This document shows, one piece after another, positions 8,201 to 18,890 of a stretch of DNA of 64,000 bases; the stretch's first letter is position 1, and each line of letters begins with the position of its first letter. The notes below the pieces were generated by a model. That model made no database searches, was not told where the DNA came from, and was given only the letters and a program-made list of their open reading frames with translations. A program made the translations under genes and the position numbers. Source of the DNA: Variovorax ginsengisoli (lineage in GTDB: Bacteria > Pseudomonadota > Gammaproteobacteria > Burkholderiales > Burkholderiaceae_C); the NCBI RefSeq assembly GCF_030486595.1, contig NZ_JAUJZH010000009.1, positions 62,001 to 126,000 on the forward strand. The letters run 5' to 3'.

Positions 8201-10539
8201 GCTTCGCAGCCGAGCACCTGGTCGGCACGCTGGTCAATACGCTGGTGATGCGCACCGACCTCGGTGGCGACCCGAGCTTCGACACGCTCGTGCAGCGCGT
8301 GCGCGCCACCGCCATCGAAGCCTATGCGCATCAGGAAGCGCCCTTCGACGAGCTGGTCGAGTCGCTCGGCCACGATCGCGCCGTGCACGCCGAGGGACTG
8401 GTGCGCGTGCTCTTCAACGTGCTGAACGCGCCGCTCGGCCGGCTCGACCATGCCGGCCTGGAGGTGGAGGAATTCCCCTTCGACCGCGCCACAGCGCAGT
8501 TCGACCTGTCGGTGCACATCGACACCGAGTTCACGCACCGGGTGCACTTCGAGTACTCCACCGACCTCTACGCGCATGCCACCGTCGAGCGCATGCTCGA
8601 GAACTACCTCGCGCTGGTCGAGCGGCTGCTCGCCACGCCGTCGCTGCCGCTGTCGCAGATCCCGATCGTCTCGCCGGCCCAGCAGGCCGTCCTGCGCAGC
8701 GGCTGGAACGCCACGCAGCGTCCGTTGCCCGCGGCCCAGGTGGTACATCGGTACCTGAGTGTGGCCCGAGCGGTCGCCGACGACGCGGTGGCGGTGGTCG
8801 ACGCGCGGGGCGCCGTGCTCTCGTTCGGCGAACTCGAAGCCCGCGGCAATGCCCTTGCGCGCTCGCTGCGCGCTCGCGGCATCGGCCGGGGCCACCGCGT
8901 GGGCCTGGGTGTCGCCCGCGATGCCAGCCTGTTGGTGGCGCTGCTGGGCGTGCTCAAGTCGGGCGCGGCCTATGTGCCGCTCGACCCGGGGTTTCCGGAG
9001 GAGCGCCTGCGTTTCATGGCCGCAGACGCCGGCCTGTCGGCACTCGTCACGCGCGGCGTGCCGGCAGAGTGGCTCGCCTCCGCCGGGGTGCCGGTGCTGG
9101 CGCTCGACATCGACCGCAACCTGGCGCCGGAGCAGGGCGAGGCGCTCGCGCCCGATGCGTCGCAGGATGCCGGTCCGCTGGACCCGGCCTACCTGATCTA
9201 CACCTCGGGCTCGACCGGCCAGCCCAAGGGCGTGGCCGTGCCGCACCGTGCGGTCGTGAACTTCCTGGCGAGCATGGCCCGGGAGCCGGGACTCGACGCG
9301 CACGATCGCCTCGTCGCGGTCACGACGCTTTCCTTCGACATCGCGGTCCTAGAGTTGCTGCTGCCGCTGGCCGTCGGCGCGCGCGTCGTGCTGGCCGGCG
9401 CGGCGCAGGTGCACGACCCGCATTCGCTGCGGGCCCTGATCGCGCGCGAGCGCGCCACCGTCATGCAGGCCACGCCGACGCTCTGGCGCATGCTGCTCGG
9501 TGCCGGCTGGCATCGCCCTGACGGGGTGCCGCACTTCAAGGCGCTGGTCGGCGGCGAGGCGCTGCCGGCCGCGCTGGCCGGGCAGTTGCTCGACAGCGGG
9601 GTCGAACTCTGGAACATGTACGGGCCCACGGAGACCACCGTGTGGTCGAGCGTGTGGCGCGTGACGGCGCCGCGCGAGGGGATTTCCATCGGCCGGCCCA
9701 TCGACAACACCGACATCCAGGTGCGCGACGCCGGCGGCCAGCTGTGCCCGATCGGCGTACCCGGCGAGCTTTGCATCGGCGGCGCGGGCGTGTCGCTCGG
9801 CTACCACCGTCGCGATGAACTCACTGCCGACCGGTTCCCGCCCGACCTCGACAGCCAGGAGCCGGGCGCGCGCTACTACCGCACCGGCGACCTGGGTCGC
9901 TGGCGCCATGACGGCTGGCTGGAGCACCTTGGACGGCTCGACCGGCAGGTGAAGCTGCGCGGCCTGCGCATCGAGCTGGGCGAGATCGAGGCTGCACTGC
10001 ACGACCATGCGGCGGTGGCCGAAGCCGTTGTCGCAACCCATTCGCAGAGCGAGGACGACGTGCGGCTGGTGGCCTACATCGTCGCGCGCGGCGAGGCGCC
10101 CGACCCGACCGTGCTGCGCGACCATCTGCGCACTCACCTGCCCGAGTACATGCTGCCGCAGCACTTCGTGACGCTCGACGGCCTGCCGCTGCTGCCCAAT
10201 GGCAAGATCGACCGGAATGCGTTGCCGCCGCCTCGGGTCGACCCGAGGCCGGCCAACCACGCCGAGCGTGCGGCTCCGAGCACGCCTGTCGAGTGCGCCA
10301 TCGCCGAGGTCTGGTGCGAACTGCTCGGGGTCGACACCGTCGACCTGCGCGACAACTTCTTCGACCTGGGAGGTCATTCGCTGCTGGCGATGCGCGCGGT
10401 GATGACCATTCGCGAGCGCCATGGCTGGCGGATCCAGCCGCCACGCTTCGTCTACGAGACGCTGGGGCAGCTGGCCCGCGAAGAGAACCTCGACGCTGGC
10501 GAAGCCGCCCTGCGCGGCTTCGAACAGATGGCGAAGTAG
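5281..10539 (+). CDS. FAAL-PCP-C-A-PCP megasynthase (lipo-aminoacid synthetase, no release domain)
   Basis: A 1752-residue multidomain enzyme. Order: fatty acyl-AMP ligase (about 1-580; core TSGST at 178-182, GMAETVLG, a RTGDLGF motif); carrier protein 1 with phosphopantetheine Ser636 in GGTSL; condensation domain (about 690-1130) with HHAIADN at 829-835; amino-acid adenylation domain (about 1150-1650; TSGSTG from 1308, FDIAVLE at 1352, MYGPTE, NGKIDR); carrier protein 2 with Ser1700 in GGHSL; end. Reading the specificity positions by eye against GrsA gives D-I-L-Q-V-G-M-V-W-K, close to the glycine-type codes I know (DILQLG-like). So it should load a fatty acid, activate probably glycine, and make an N-acyl-aminoacyl thioester. 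There is no thioesterase or reductase domain, so release must be in trans. Confidence 0.9.
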   Translation: MNHDVGLVLPNSLTAVFESRCTEHSDRLAFVFLKDDLSPAEQSSYGDLSIDCHRLAARLGALARPGERVLLALPPGLDFVRAFWACVLCGCVAVPVPAPDPVRLLRSAPRLRGILEDTGAALVWTAADLLDSARQALEPSLFTAARWISSAELETVEPGMPGQLPFVDADALAYLQYTSGSTLAPRGVRISHGQALANVLALHVAGQLDTHSRTLTWLPHFHDYGLVCGLLVPFHAGATSWLMSPLTFLRRPLRWLEAVDALRITHTGAPMSAYVACLRALAGAPLASDLSSLVSLSCGAEPLRADAIERVLDVFGAAGLRPEAFMPAYGMAETVLGVTLSATHRPPRMMALDAQALQQDRVLPARRDGAAAVRMVGCGLPLMHTTLSIVDPATGVVAAPDAVGEIWVQSPSVGQGYWRQPELTEAGFGARLADVDGPFLRTGDLGFMADGELFVTGRLKDLVIVHGGNHYPQDIEWTAEHAHPALRPGYGAAFSVETPDGEALVLALETERRTGDDAAQAAAAAVRRAIGEAHGLPVEAVVLVRSGSLQRSSSGKIQRRAIRQRYLDGTLDVQAVFAREAAPSGADDTADERLATTMHLMPRAAAEQEVWEIWREVLDTTAFGVHENFFELGGTSLLMAQVASRVSQQLGVELPLAALFDHTSVAALADHVTRLQAEHGGVAPVVPVAIARMPRGAPLPVSLSQRRMWVIQQFDPASTAYNVAVSLRIRGALDVALLQRAFDFMVERHESLRTRLVHNGVEPMQLIEPTANAPIERIDLAACPDRLARARALLAERLDRPFALDRAPLHHATVLQLGASDHVLLWVMHHAIADNWSFAVLMREAFASYAAWKEGRAHALDPVPIEYADYAAWQRSPASVAQRRPQMDYWRGRLAHLPPLDLPTDFVRPLRPSFHGARVSAMVPVGLRTAIRAYGARVSATPFVVLLAAFKLMLARQARSTDIAVGTPVANRHRFAAEHLVGTLVNTLVMRTDLGGDPSFDTLVQRVRATAIEAYAHQEAPFDELVESLGHDRAVHAEGLVRVLFNVLNAPLGRLDHAGLEVEEFPFDRATAQFDLSVHIDTEFTHRVHFEYSTDLYAHATVERMLENYLALVERLLATPSLPLSQIPIVSPAQQAVLRSGWNATQRPLPAAQVVHRYLSVARAVADDAVAVVDARGAVLSFGELEARGNALARSLRARGIGRGHRVGLGVARDASLLVALLGVLKSGAAYVPLDPGFPEERLRFMAADAGLSALVTRGVPAEWLASAGVPVLALDIDRNLAPEQGEALAPDASQDAGPLDPAYLIYTSGSTGQPKGVAVPHRAVVNFLASMAREPGLDAHDRLVAVTTLSFDIAVLELLLPLAVGARVVLAGAAQVHDPHSLRALIARERATVMQATPTLWRMLLGAGWHRPDGVPHFKALVGGEALPAALAGQLLDSGVELWNMYGPTETTVWSSVWRVTAPREGISIGRPIDNTDIQVRDAGGQLCPIGVPGELCIGGAGVSLGYHRRDELTADRFPPDLDSQEPGARYYRTGDLGRWRHDGWLEHLGRLDRQVKLRGLRIELGEIEAALHDHAAVAEAVVATHSQSEDDVRLVAYIVARGEAPDPTVLRDHLRTHLPEYMLPQHFVTLDGLPLLPNGKIDRNALPPPRVDPRPANHAERAAPSTPVECAIAEVWCELLGVDTVDLRDNFFDLGGHSLLAMRAVMTIRERHGWRIQPPRFVYETLGQLAREENLDAGEAALRGFEQMAK

Positions 10540-10603
10540 CGCCGACCTTGGGCTGTGGGCGCGACAGTGCTCCCATGACTGAGTACGAACGGATCGGCAA
10601 CCT

Positions 10604-11002
10604 TCAATCGCAGAAGCTGCACTCGAACCAGAACCAAACCGCCAGGCCCACGGCCAGCCACAGGATCACGATGAGGACCGCGCCGGCCGGACTGCTTGGC
10701 TTCGAACCCTGCGTCTGCATCCACCGATCTGCTTGGCTGCGGCATTCCGCCAGGACCTCAGGTGGCAGCAGCCAGATGGCCAACCAGATCAGGCCGGGAA
10801 GCAGCAGGACATCATCGACGTAGCCCAGCACGGGGACGAAGTCTGGAATCAGGTCGATGGGGCTCAGCGCATAGGCCACCACGAAAATGCCCAACGCCTT
10901 CGCGTACCAGGGCGTTCGAGGATTCTTGCCTGCAAACCAAAGCGTCACGCCGTCGCGTTTGATTCGCTTGGCCCAGGTCTTCAGGTCGGCACTGATTCTC
11001 AT
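10604..11002 (-). CDS. DUF1232 (YkvA-type) small membrane protein
   Basis: A 132-residue protein with the DUF1232 core: ALSPIDLIPDFVPVLGYVDD in the middle, flanked by hydrophobic segments, plus a C-terminal transmembrane span near 108-127. The family is widespread and of unknown function. Its ATG at 11002 overlaps the stop of the upstream acyltransferase gene (10999-11001) as ATGA, so it is the last gene of the minus-strand run. It converges on the NRPS gene, with 64 bases between the stops and no obvious terminator hairpin. Confidence 0.85.
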   Translation of the reverse strand: MRISADLKTWAKRIKRDGVTLWFAGKNPRTPWYAKALGIFVVAYALSPIDLIPDFVPVLGYVDDVLLLPGLIWLAIWLLPPEVLAECRSQADRWMQTQGSKPSSPAGAVLIVILWLAVGLAVWFWFECSFCD

Positions 11003-11937
11003 GGGCGCCAGCGTGTCTGGGGTCTTGGCCGACTGTAGCCTGTGCGGTCGTCGGGCACTTCAGCGTCGATGAGCTGGCGCATCCGCGCCGTGATGGCCGC
11101 GCCGAGCGCCTGCGCCTGGTCCGCTCCTGCGCTCGCCGGATGGCCGAAGCTGACCCTGGCGACCAAGCCCCGGTAGCGCGGCAGCGCCACCTGCAGTGCC
11201 GCGGCGAGCTTTTCCTTGTCGCGTGCCGTGCGGCGCAGCCGCGTGAGCGGATGCCGCTGGGCGGCCGGCGAGATGACATGGCTGACCAGCGCGGGCACGA
11301 ACCGCGTGGCCGGTGCCAGCCGGGCGAACAGGGCATAGCTGCCGGACCAGTTCCGCAACGACGCCGTGGCCCGCTGCGCACCGAAGGTGGCGGGGTCGGG
11401 CTCGATCTCTCCGGCCGGGAAGGTCAGCAGGGCGCCGCCTTCGTGCAAATGCCGGGCGGCGGCCCGAACGACGGCCATCCGCCCGCCATCTTCATCATCC
11501 GGCAGGAAGATCAGCTGCCGCGCGACGTTCGGCAGGGCGCGAAGAAATGGCCGATCCGCAGCGATCACCCGCAGGTCGGGACGGCACGCGAGACTGGTGA
11601 AGAGTGCGACCGTGTCGGTCATTCCCGGGTGGTTCGCCAGGATGACCACGGGGCCTTGCGTCGGAACATGTTCCAGCCCCGAGGTGACGAGGCCGGCGGT
11701 CATCCGGTCCATCAGCCAGGCGCTGCCCTGCGCGAGGCCATGGTCGCCGACCCGGGTGTCGAACTCGTGCGCGGTCCGCGCGAAGCGGCGGGCCGCGGGC
11801 CGCAACAGGTGGCGCAACGGTGTGCCGCGCAGGCGCGACAGGCCGATCGCATCCAGCAGGTCGAGGATGTTGAGTTCGGTCAGGGTCTCGACCCATGGCG
11901 ACGAGGCGGCGGTCATCTGACTACATCGTACGCACAT
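10999..11937 (-). CDS. PlsC-like 1-acylglycerol-3-phosphate acyltransferase family protein
   Basis: A protein of about 312 residues (305 if the ATG at 11916 is used; neither start has a clear Shine-Dalgarno). The acyltransferase box appears as NHPGMTD, fitting H-x4-D, followed by a substrate-binding FPAGEIEPDP stretch that corresponds to the family's FPEG/FVEG block. The family transfers acyl groups from acyl-ACP or CoA to a lysophospholipid or other lipid alcohol at the inner membrane. Members with this divergent box also occur in lipid-modifying loci. It sits between the efflux operon and the FAAL-NRPS gene, so the substrate could be a specialised lipid; that is inference from position only. 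Confidence 0.75.
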   Translation of the reverse strand: MCVRCSQMTAASSPWVETLTELNILDLLDAIGLSRLRGTPLRHLLRPAARRFARTAHEFDTRVGDHGLAQGSAWLMDRMTAGLVTSGLEHVPTQGPVVILANHPGMTDTVALFTSLACRPDLRVIAADRPFLRALPNVARQLIFLPDDEDGGRMAVVRAAARHLHEGGALLTFPAGEIEPDPATFGAQRATASLRNWSGSYALFARLAPATRFVPALVSHVISPAAQRHPLTRLRRTARDKEKLAAALQVALPRYRGLVARVSFGHPASAGADQAQALGAAITARMRQLIDAEVPDDRTGYSRPRPQTRWRP

Positions 11938-11968
11938 GCCGGACCGACCGGCGGCTGCGCCGGGCGGG

Positions 11969-13465
11969 TCAGGACTTCGTCGCCAGTTCGCCGGCGCCGC
12001 CGAGCGCCTTCGACACCGCCACCAGCCCCAGCGCCAGCCGGCTCGTGCTCTCGGTGTACTCGCGCTGTGCCTGCAGCCAGGTGCGCTGGGCGTCGAGCTG
12101 CACCAGGAAGTCGGTCAGGCCGTGGTCGTAGCGCACCCGGGCCAGCTGGAGCGCGTCGCGGCTGCTGCGTTCGCGCTCGGCGAGCTGCACGTTGCGCAGC
12201 CGCTCGGCCGTGTAGGCGCTCAGGGCATCGTCGATCTCGTGCCAGGCCTTCAACACGGTCTGCTGATAGCTCACTGCCGCTTCCTGCTGCTGCAGCTCGC
12301 GCAGGGTCACGGTGGCGCGGCGGCGGCCGCCGTCGAAGATCGGCATCTGCAGGCTGGGACCGATGGACCATTGCCGGCTGCCCCAGTCGGCGAAGCTGTC
12401 GCCATCCACCGACTGGAAGCCGAAACCCGCGCCGATGGTGATGCGCGGGTACAGGTCGGCCACCGCCACGCCGATGTTGGCGGTGGCGGCGTGCAGCTGC
12501 GCCTGGGCGACCTGGATGTCGGGCCGGCGCAGTGCCATCTCCGAAGGCAGGCCCAGCGAAAGGTCGGGCAGGGCGGTGGCAGCGGCCGCATCGGACGGGG
12601 CCGCGAGCTGCGACTGCAGCGCACCGGGCCGGTCGCCGAGCAGCAGCGTGATCTGGTTGACGGCCAGCGCTTCCTGGGCCAGTAGCTGCGGCAGGCGCGC
12701 CCGCAGATCGGCCGCCTGCGCGCTCTGGCGCGTCACGTCGAGGTCGGTCGTCAGGCCGCCGTCGGCGCGGGCCTTGACCAGTTCCAGGGTCTCCTCGGAG
12801 GCGGCGATGTCGTCGCGGGCGATCTTGATCTGGTGCTGCGCCGCACGCAGCTCGAAGTAGCGGCGCGCGACCTCGGCCTGCACGCTGAGCTGCACCTGGG
12901 CGAGCAGGGCCTGCGAGGCGCTGACGTTGGCGTCCGCGGATTCGACCGCGCGCCGAATGCGGCCCCAGAGGTCGAGCTCCCATGAGGCATCGAAGCCGGC
13001 CTGGTAGAAGTAGTGCGGCTCGCTCAGCACCTGGATCAGTTGTTCCTGGTTGGGCGGATTGATGGCGTCGAGCAGCCGCCGGGTCTCGCCGTTCTCGCTC
13101 TGGCGCAGCCGGCTCACGCCGGCGCCGGCGTTGATCTGCGGGGCTTTCTGCGATTCGACGACGCTGCGCTGTGCGCGGCTCTGCAGGAAGCGCAGCGCGG
13201 CGGTCTGCAGGTCGGCGTTGGCGGCCAGCGCGCGCGCCTCCAGCGCATCGAGCACCGGGTCGCCGAACATCGTCCAGCCGGCGGGCGGCGGCGTGTCCGT
13301 GCGCGCCTGCGGCGGGATCAGCGCCGGCGAGCCGCCGTGCCAGGCGGCGAAGCTCGGCGGCGCCGCGGGCGTCTCGGGCTTGAAGTCGGGGCCGACCGCA
13401 CAACCGGCCAGCGCCAGCGCCGCCAGCCAGGCCGCGCAGTACGGGGAGCGAAGAGAGCGCGTCAT
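11969..13465 (-). CDS. Outer-membrane efflux lipoprotein, NodT/TolC family
   Basis: A 498-residue outer-membrane factor. The N-terminus is a lipoprotein signal ending in LALAGC, lipid-anchored at that cysteine, followed by a Pro-rich linker. The remainder shows the duplicated TolC architecture: long Ala/Gln/Glu-rich helices around 150-260 and 340-460, and PDFKPETP near the start as in NodT-family proteins. It would form the trimeric channel that lets the ABC pump encoded just upstream reach the cell exterior. The start is 19 bases after the second permease stop, consistent with one transcript. Confidence 0.9.
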   Translation of the reverse strand: MTRSLRSPYCAAWLAALALAGCAVGPDFKPETPAAPPSFAAWHGGSPALIPPQARTDTPPPAGWTMFGDPVLDALEARALAANADLQTAALRFLQSRAQRSVVESQKAPQINAGAGVSRLRQSENGETRRLLDAINPPNQEQLIQVLSEPHYFYQAGFDASWELDLWGRIRRAVESADANVSASQALLAQVQLSVQAEVARRYFELRAAQHQIKIARDDIAASEETLELVKARADGGLTTDLDVTRQSAQAADLRARLPQLLAQEALAVNQITLLLGDRPGALQSQLAAPSDAAAATALPDLSLGLPSEMALRRPDIQVAQAQLHAATANIGVAVADLYPRITIGAGFGFQSVDGDSFADWGSRQWSIGPSLQMPIFDGGRRRATVTLRELQQQEAAVSYQQTVLKAWHEIDDALSAYTAERLRNVQLAERERSSRDALQLARVRYDHGLTDFLVQLDAQRTWLQAQREYTESTSRLALGLVAVSKALGGAGELATKS

Positions 13466-13484
13466 GTCGATGTCCTTGGAAGCT

Positions 13485-14615
13485 TCAGACCAGGCGATGG
13501 CGGAACAGCCAGGCGGCCAGCGGCAGGGTGATCGCCGCGATGATGAAAAGCGGGATGAGGTTGTGCCAGACCGTGAGCAGCCCGACGCCCTCGAGGTACA
13601 CCCGCTGCACGAGATCGATGGCGAAACGCAGCGGGTTGGCCAGCGTCGCGATCTGCAGCGCGCGCGGCATGTTGCTCACCGGGGTGGTCAGGCCCGACAG
13701 CAGCATCATCGGCATGATCAGTACGAAGGTGTAGAGCATCGCCTGCTGCATATTGGCCGACACGGCCGAGATCGACAGCCCGATGCCCACGCTGGCGACC
13801 GTGAAGAAGACCAGGCCGGTGTAGAGCGTGAGCAGCGACCCGGCCATCGGCACCCTGAACCACAGCAGCGTCACCAGCAGCACCAGTGTGGACTGCACCA
13901 GCCCGATGAACACCGGCGGCACTGCCTTGCCGATCATGATCTCGGTCGGCGAGAGCGGCGTGACGAGCAGCTGGTCGAAGGTGCCCTGCTCGCGTTCGCG
14001 CGCCACCGACAGCGCGGTCAGCAGCAAGGTCTGGATCATGCTGAGCGCGGCGATCATGCCCGGCATGAAGTTCCAGCGCGTCTCCAGGTTGGGGTTGAAC
14101 CAGGCGCGCGATTCGATCCGCACCGGCGCCTGCGCGCCGCCATGCCGCTGGCGCCACTCGGCGTTGAAGGCCTCCACGACGGAGCCGACGAAGCCCGCCG
14201 CCGAGCCGGCGGTGTTGGAGTTGCGCGCGTCGAGGATGAGCTGGATGGGCGCCTGCTCGCCGGCGTCGAGCTGCTGCTCGAACCGCGGCCCGATCTGGAT
14301 GACGACCAGCGCCTCCTGGGCGTTGACGATGGGCGCGATCTGGACCGGCGAATCGAGCGTGGCGGCGCGCCGGAACACGCCCGTCCCGTCGAGCTTGGCG
14401 ATCAGGGCGGTCGATGCGCCGCTGCGGCTCTGGTCGAGCAGCGCGTAGTCGACATGCGTCAGGTCGTAGGTGGCGGCGTAGCCGAAGAGCAGGCTCTGCA
14501 TGAGTGCCGGCACGACCAGGATCACGCGGCTGGAGGGGTCCTTGAGGATGACCAGCAGTTCCTTGCGGCAAAGGTGCGCCACGCGCCGCAGGAATTCGAT
14601 GAATGAGCCGTTCAT
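13485..14615 (-). CDS. ABC-2 type transport permease (second of pair)
   Basis: A 376-residue inner-membrane permease of the ABC-2 / YbhR-YhhJ type. It has one N-terminal transmembrane segment (about 25-45), a large periplasmic domain (about 50-180), and five more hydrophobic spans from about 190 to 375. EREQGTFDQLLVTPL in the middle is the family's coupling-helix motif (E-R-E-x-G-T). I choose ATG 14615 (protein beginning MNGSFIEF); upstream in-frame codons read through the preceding gene's end. It pairs with the permease at 14629-15792 and is fed by the double ATPase. Confidence 0.88.
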   Translation of the reverse strand: MNGSFIEFLRRVAHLCRKELLVILKDPSSRVILVVPALMQSLLFGYAATYDLTHVDYALLDQSRSGASTALIAKLDGTGVFRRAATLDSPVQIAPIVNAQEALVVIQIGPRFEQQLDAGEQAPIQLILDARNSNTAGSAAGFVGSVVEAFNAEWRQRHGGAQAPVRIESRAWFNPNLETRWNFMPGMIAALSMIQTLLLTALSVAREREQGTFDQLLVTPLSPTEIMIGKAVPPVFIGLVQSTLVLLVTLLWFRVPMAGSLLTLYTGLVFFTVASVGIGLSISAVSANMQQAMLYTFVLIMPMMLLSGLTTPVSNMPRALQIATLANPLRFAIDLVQRVYLEGVGLLTVWHNLIPLFIIAAITLPLAAWLFRHRLV

Positions 14616-14628
14616 GGTCGTTTGTCCT

Positions 14629-15788
14629 TCAGTCCAGCTTCTTGCGCGTGACGAAGCGCGCGACACCGAGCAGCACCACCGCATAGGCGAGCAGGATGGC
14701 GCAGTTGCGCAGGATCAGCGGCCACACGTTGCCCGCGAGGAAGAGCGTGCGGATCAGCTCCATGAAGTAGGTCGCCGGCAGCACCTGCCCGACGATGCGG
14801 ACGGCCGTCGGCACGTTGCGCAGGTCGAACAGGAACCCCGACAGCATCAGCGACGGCAGGAAGCTCGAGATCAGCGCCACCTGGCTGGCGAGGAACTGGT
14901 TGCGCGTGACGGAGGAGATCACGAGGCCCACGGCGACGGCGACGATCAGGTAGAGCATCGCGCTGATGACGATGACGGCGAGCGAGCCGTACATCGGCAC
15001 CTCGAACAGGAAGCGTGCCGCCACCAGGCACAGCAGCAGGCCGGCCATGCCGATGCCGAAGTACGGGATGATCTTCGCCAGCAGGATCTCCACCGGCCGC
15101 ACGGGCGTGACGAACAGCGCCTCCAGCGTGCCGCGTTCCCATTCGCGCGCCATCACCAGTGCCGTGAGGAAGGCGCCGACCAGCGTCATGATGAGCACGA
15201 TGAGCCCCGGCACCAGGTACCACGTGCTGTCGTTGGCCGCGTTGAACCACATGCGTTGCTCGATCGTGACTCTGCCGATGCCGGGCGGCGTCCCGCCGCC
15301 GGCGCGGTCCGCCGCGCGCAGGGCATCTTGCGCCAGCGCGCTGCTCGCATAGCGCAGCACGATGGTGGCCTTGCCCGCATCGGCGCCATGCACGATCAGT
15401 TGGATGCGCGCGTCGCCCGCCGCGAGCCGGCGCGAGAAGTCGCCCGGCACGCGCACGATGCCGTCGACCTTGCGCTGGTGCATGAGCGCCTCGGCCTCGC
15501 GCATGGATGTCAGCATGACCGGCGAGATGTAGGGCGTGAGCTGCAGGCCGGAGACTGCCTGTACCGCGGTGGGGGAGGTGTCTTCGAGCACCACCGCGAT
15601 CGGCGCGTTCTTGACGTCGAGCGAGAGCCCGTAGCCGAAGATCAGGATCAGCAGGATGGGCAGCAGAATGCCGATCGCCAGGCTGCTGGGGTCGCGCATC
15701 AATTGGCGGGATTCCTTGCGCGTGAGCGCGATCAGCCGCGGCCAGAAGCGGCTGCGCGGCGCGTCGGGCTGCGGCTGGGCAGGTGCGG

Positions 15789-15792
<4 letters not shown>
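14629..15792 (-). CDS. ABC-2 type transport permease (first of pair)
   Basis: A 387-residue ABC-2 permease similar in plan to its downstream partner: transmembrane span near 38-57 (GILLPILLILIFGYGLSL), a soluble periplasmic domain, EWERGTLEALFVTPV near 220, and five C-terminal spans. Its ATG (15792) overlaps the ATPase stop by four bases, so translation is coupled. Two half-transporters of this kind with a fused double ATPase and a HlyD adaptor are the hallmark of YbhGFSR-like exporters, which move hydrophobic drugs, cations or lipids. The substrate here is unknown. Confidence 0.88.
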
Positions 15793-17602
<1,810 letters not shown>

Positions 17603-17603
<1 letters not shown>

Positions 17604-18628
17604 CAGGGCCTGCTCCCCGCGTTCGTCGAGCCCGCGTCCAGCGCGAGCCGCACCGTCACGGGCATGCCGAGGCGCAGCCGGTCGCCCGGGTCGTCGGCCA
17701 GCACCCGGATCTCATAGACCAGGCTGCTGCGCAACGCTTCGGTCTGCACGGTCTTGGGCGTGAACTCGGCCACCGACGAGATGTAGCCGACCTTGCCGCC
17801 CAGCGGCTCGCCGGGGTGGCTGTCGGTCGCCAGCGTGGCGGCCATGCCGGGCCTGATCCGGCCCAGGTCGGCCTCGGTGACATAGGCCCGGACCCACTTG
17901 GGATCGGTGATCGCTAGCGTGAACACAGGGCGCTGCGGCGACGCCATGTCACCGGGCTCCATGAGGCGCGCGCGCACCACCGCATCGATCGGCGCGACCA
18001 GCCGCGCTTCCTGCAACTGGTGCCGCAGCACCGCCAGGGCGGCGGTGGCCACATCGAGCTGCGCCTGGGCCTGCGCGATGTCTTCCTTGCGCGGGCCGGT
18101 GACCACCAGCTGCTGCGCCTTGCGTGCGTTCTCCAGTTGCGCGTCGGCGACCTTTCGGCGCGCCTGCGCGGCGTCCAGGTCCTGCTGGCTGACGGCGCGG
18201 CCGGCGGTAGTCTGGCGGATGCCCTGCATCCGCTCGAGCTGCTGGCGGGCCAGCTCGGCGTCGGCCTGCGCGGCGGCGACCTGGGCGCGCGATTGCGCCA
18301 CCTCTTCGGGACGGCTGCCGGCCTTGAGCCGCTGCAGCACCTGCGCCTGGCTGGCGATCTGGGCCTCGGCCTGGGCCGCCTGAAGCTGCAGGGTGCGGGT
18401 GTCGAGCTCGCCCAGCACCTGCCCGGCCGTCACGCGGTCGCCTTCCTGGACCGAGAGCCTGGCGATGCGCTCGCTGCCATTGAAGGCCAGAGAGACCTGG
18501 CGCAGATCGACATTGCCGTAGAGCACGAGCTGGTGCGGATCGGCTGGCTGGCGGTTGAAGTACCAGGTGGCGAACGCGCCCGCAGCGAGGAGGGCGACGG
18601 CACCGGCAAGGAGGGGTTTCTTGTTCAT
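17603..18628 (-). CDS. HlyD/YbhG-type periplasmic adaptor protein
   Basis: A 341-residue membrane-fusion protein. It starts at ATG 18628 (MNKKPLLAGAVALL), giving an uncleaved N-terminal anchor or signal segment. Next come a lipoyl half-motif (about 30-75), a long Ala/Gln/Arg-rich hairpin (about 78-185, with repeated QAxAxxA patterns), and beta-barrel and proximal domains to the end. It would bridge the ABC pump and the NodT channel. An open frame continues upstream to 18745, but that part simply reads through the TTTGAA promoter repeat and gives a nonsense FEFEFEF run. First gene of the operon; no TetR-type regulator is adjacent. Confidence 0.9.
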
Positions 18629-18653
18629 GGGCGGCTCTCGGATGAGTGGCCTG

Positions 18654-18682
18654 ATGATATCAAATTCAAATTCAAATTCAAA
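18654..18682 (-). promoter_or_regulatory. Putative sigma-70 promoter inside a TTTGAA tandem repeat (efflux operon)
   Basis: On the minus strand three full TTTGAA units (18665-18682) and a trailing partial unit run directly into TATCAT. Taking TTTGAA at 18677-18682 as -35 and TATCAT at 18654-18659 as -10 gives exactly 17 bases between them. The predicted transcript starts near 18647, about 20 bases before the HlyD start. The whole spacer is repeat DNA, so a change of one unit would alter spacing by six. Confidence 0.6.
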
Positions 18683-18890
18683 CTCATTTTGGAGGGTGCG
18701 AACTGCTTGCCGCCCGCCGGGCCGGCACAAGTGGATTGCTGCCAAATTGCGTGAACTATGTCAATGTGGAGAGCGTTAACTTCCCGTGCCCGCCGGATCG
18801 GTGCACTGACTTCTCTTAAAGTCCAGCAAAAGGCAACGACGTTCGGAACAAGCCCGGGGAATCAGCCCCGCGCGTCCCGCGAAGCCCTTC

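Noticed and set aside
18629..18745. N-terminal extension of the HlyD protein through the repeat
   Set aside because: It translates the promoter repeat into a phenylalanine/glutamate run and puts the hydrophobic anchor 45 residues inside; ATG 18628 is better.
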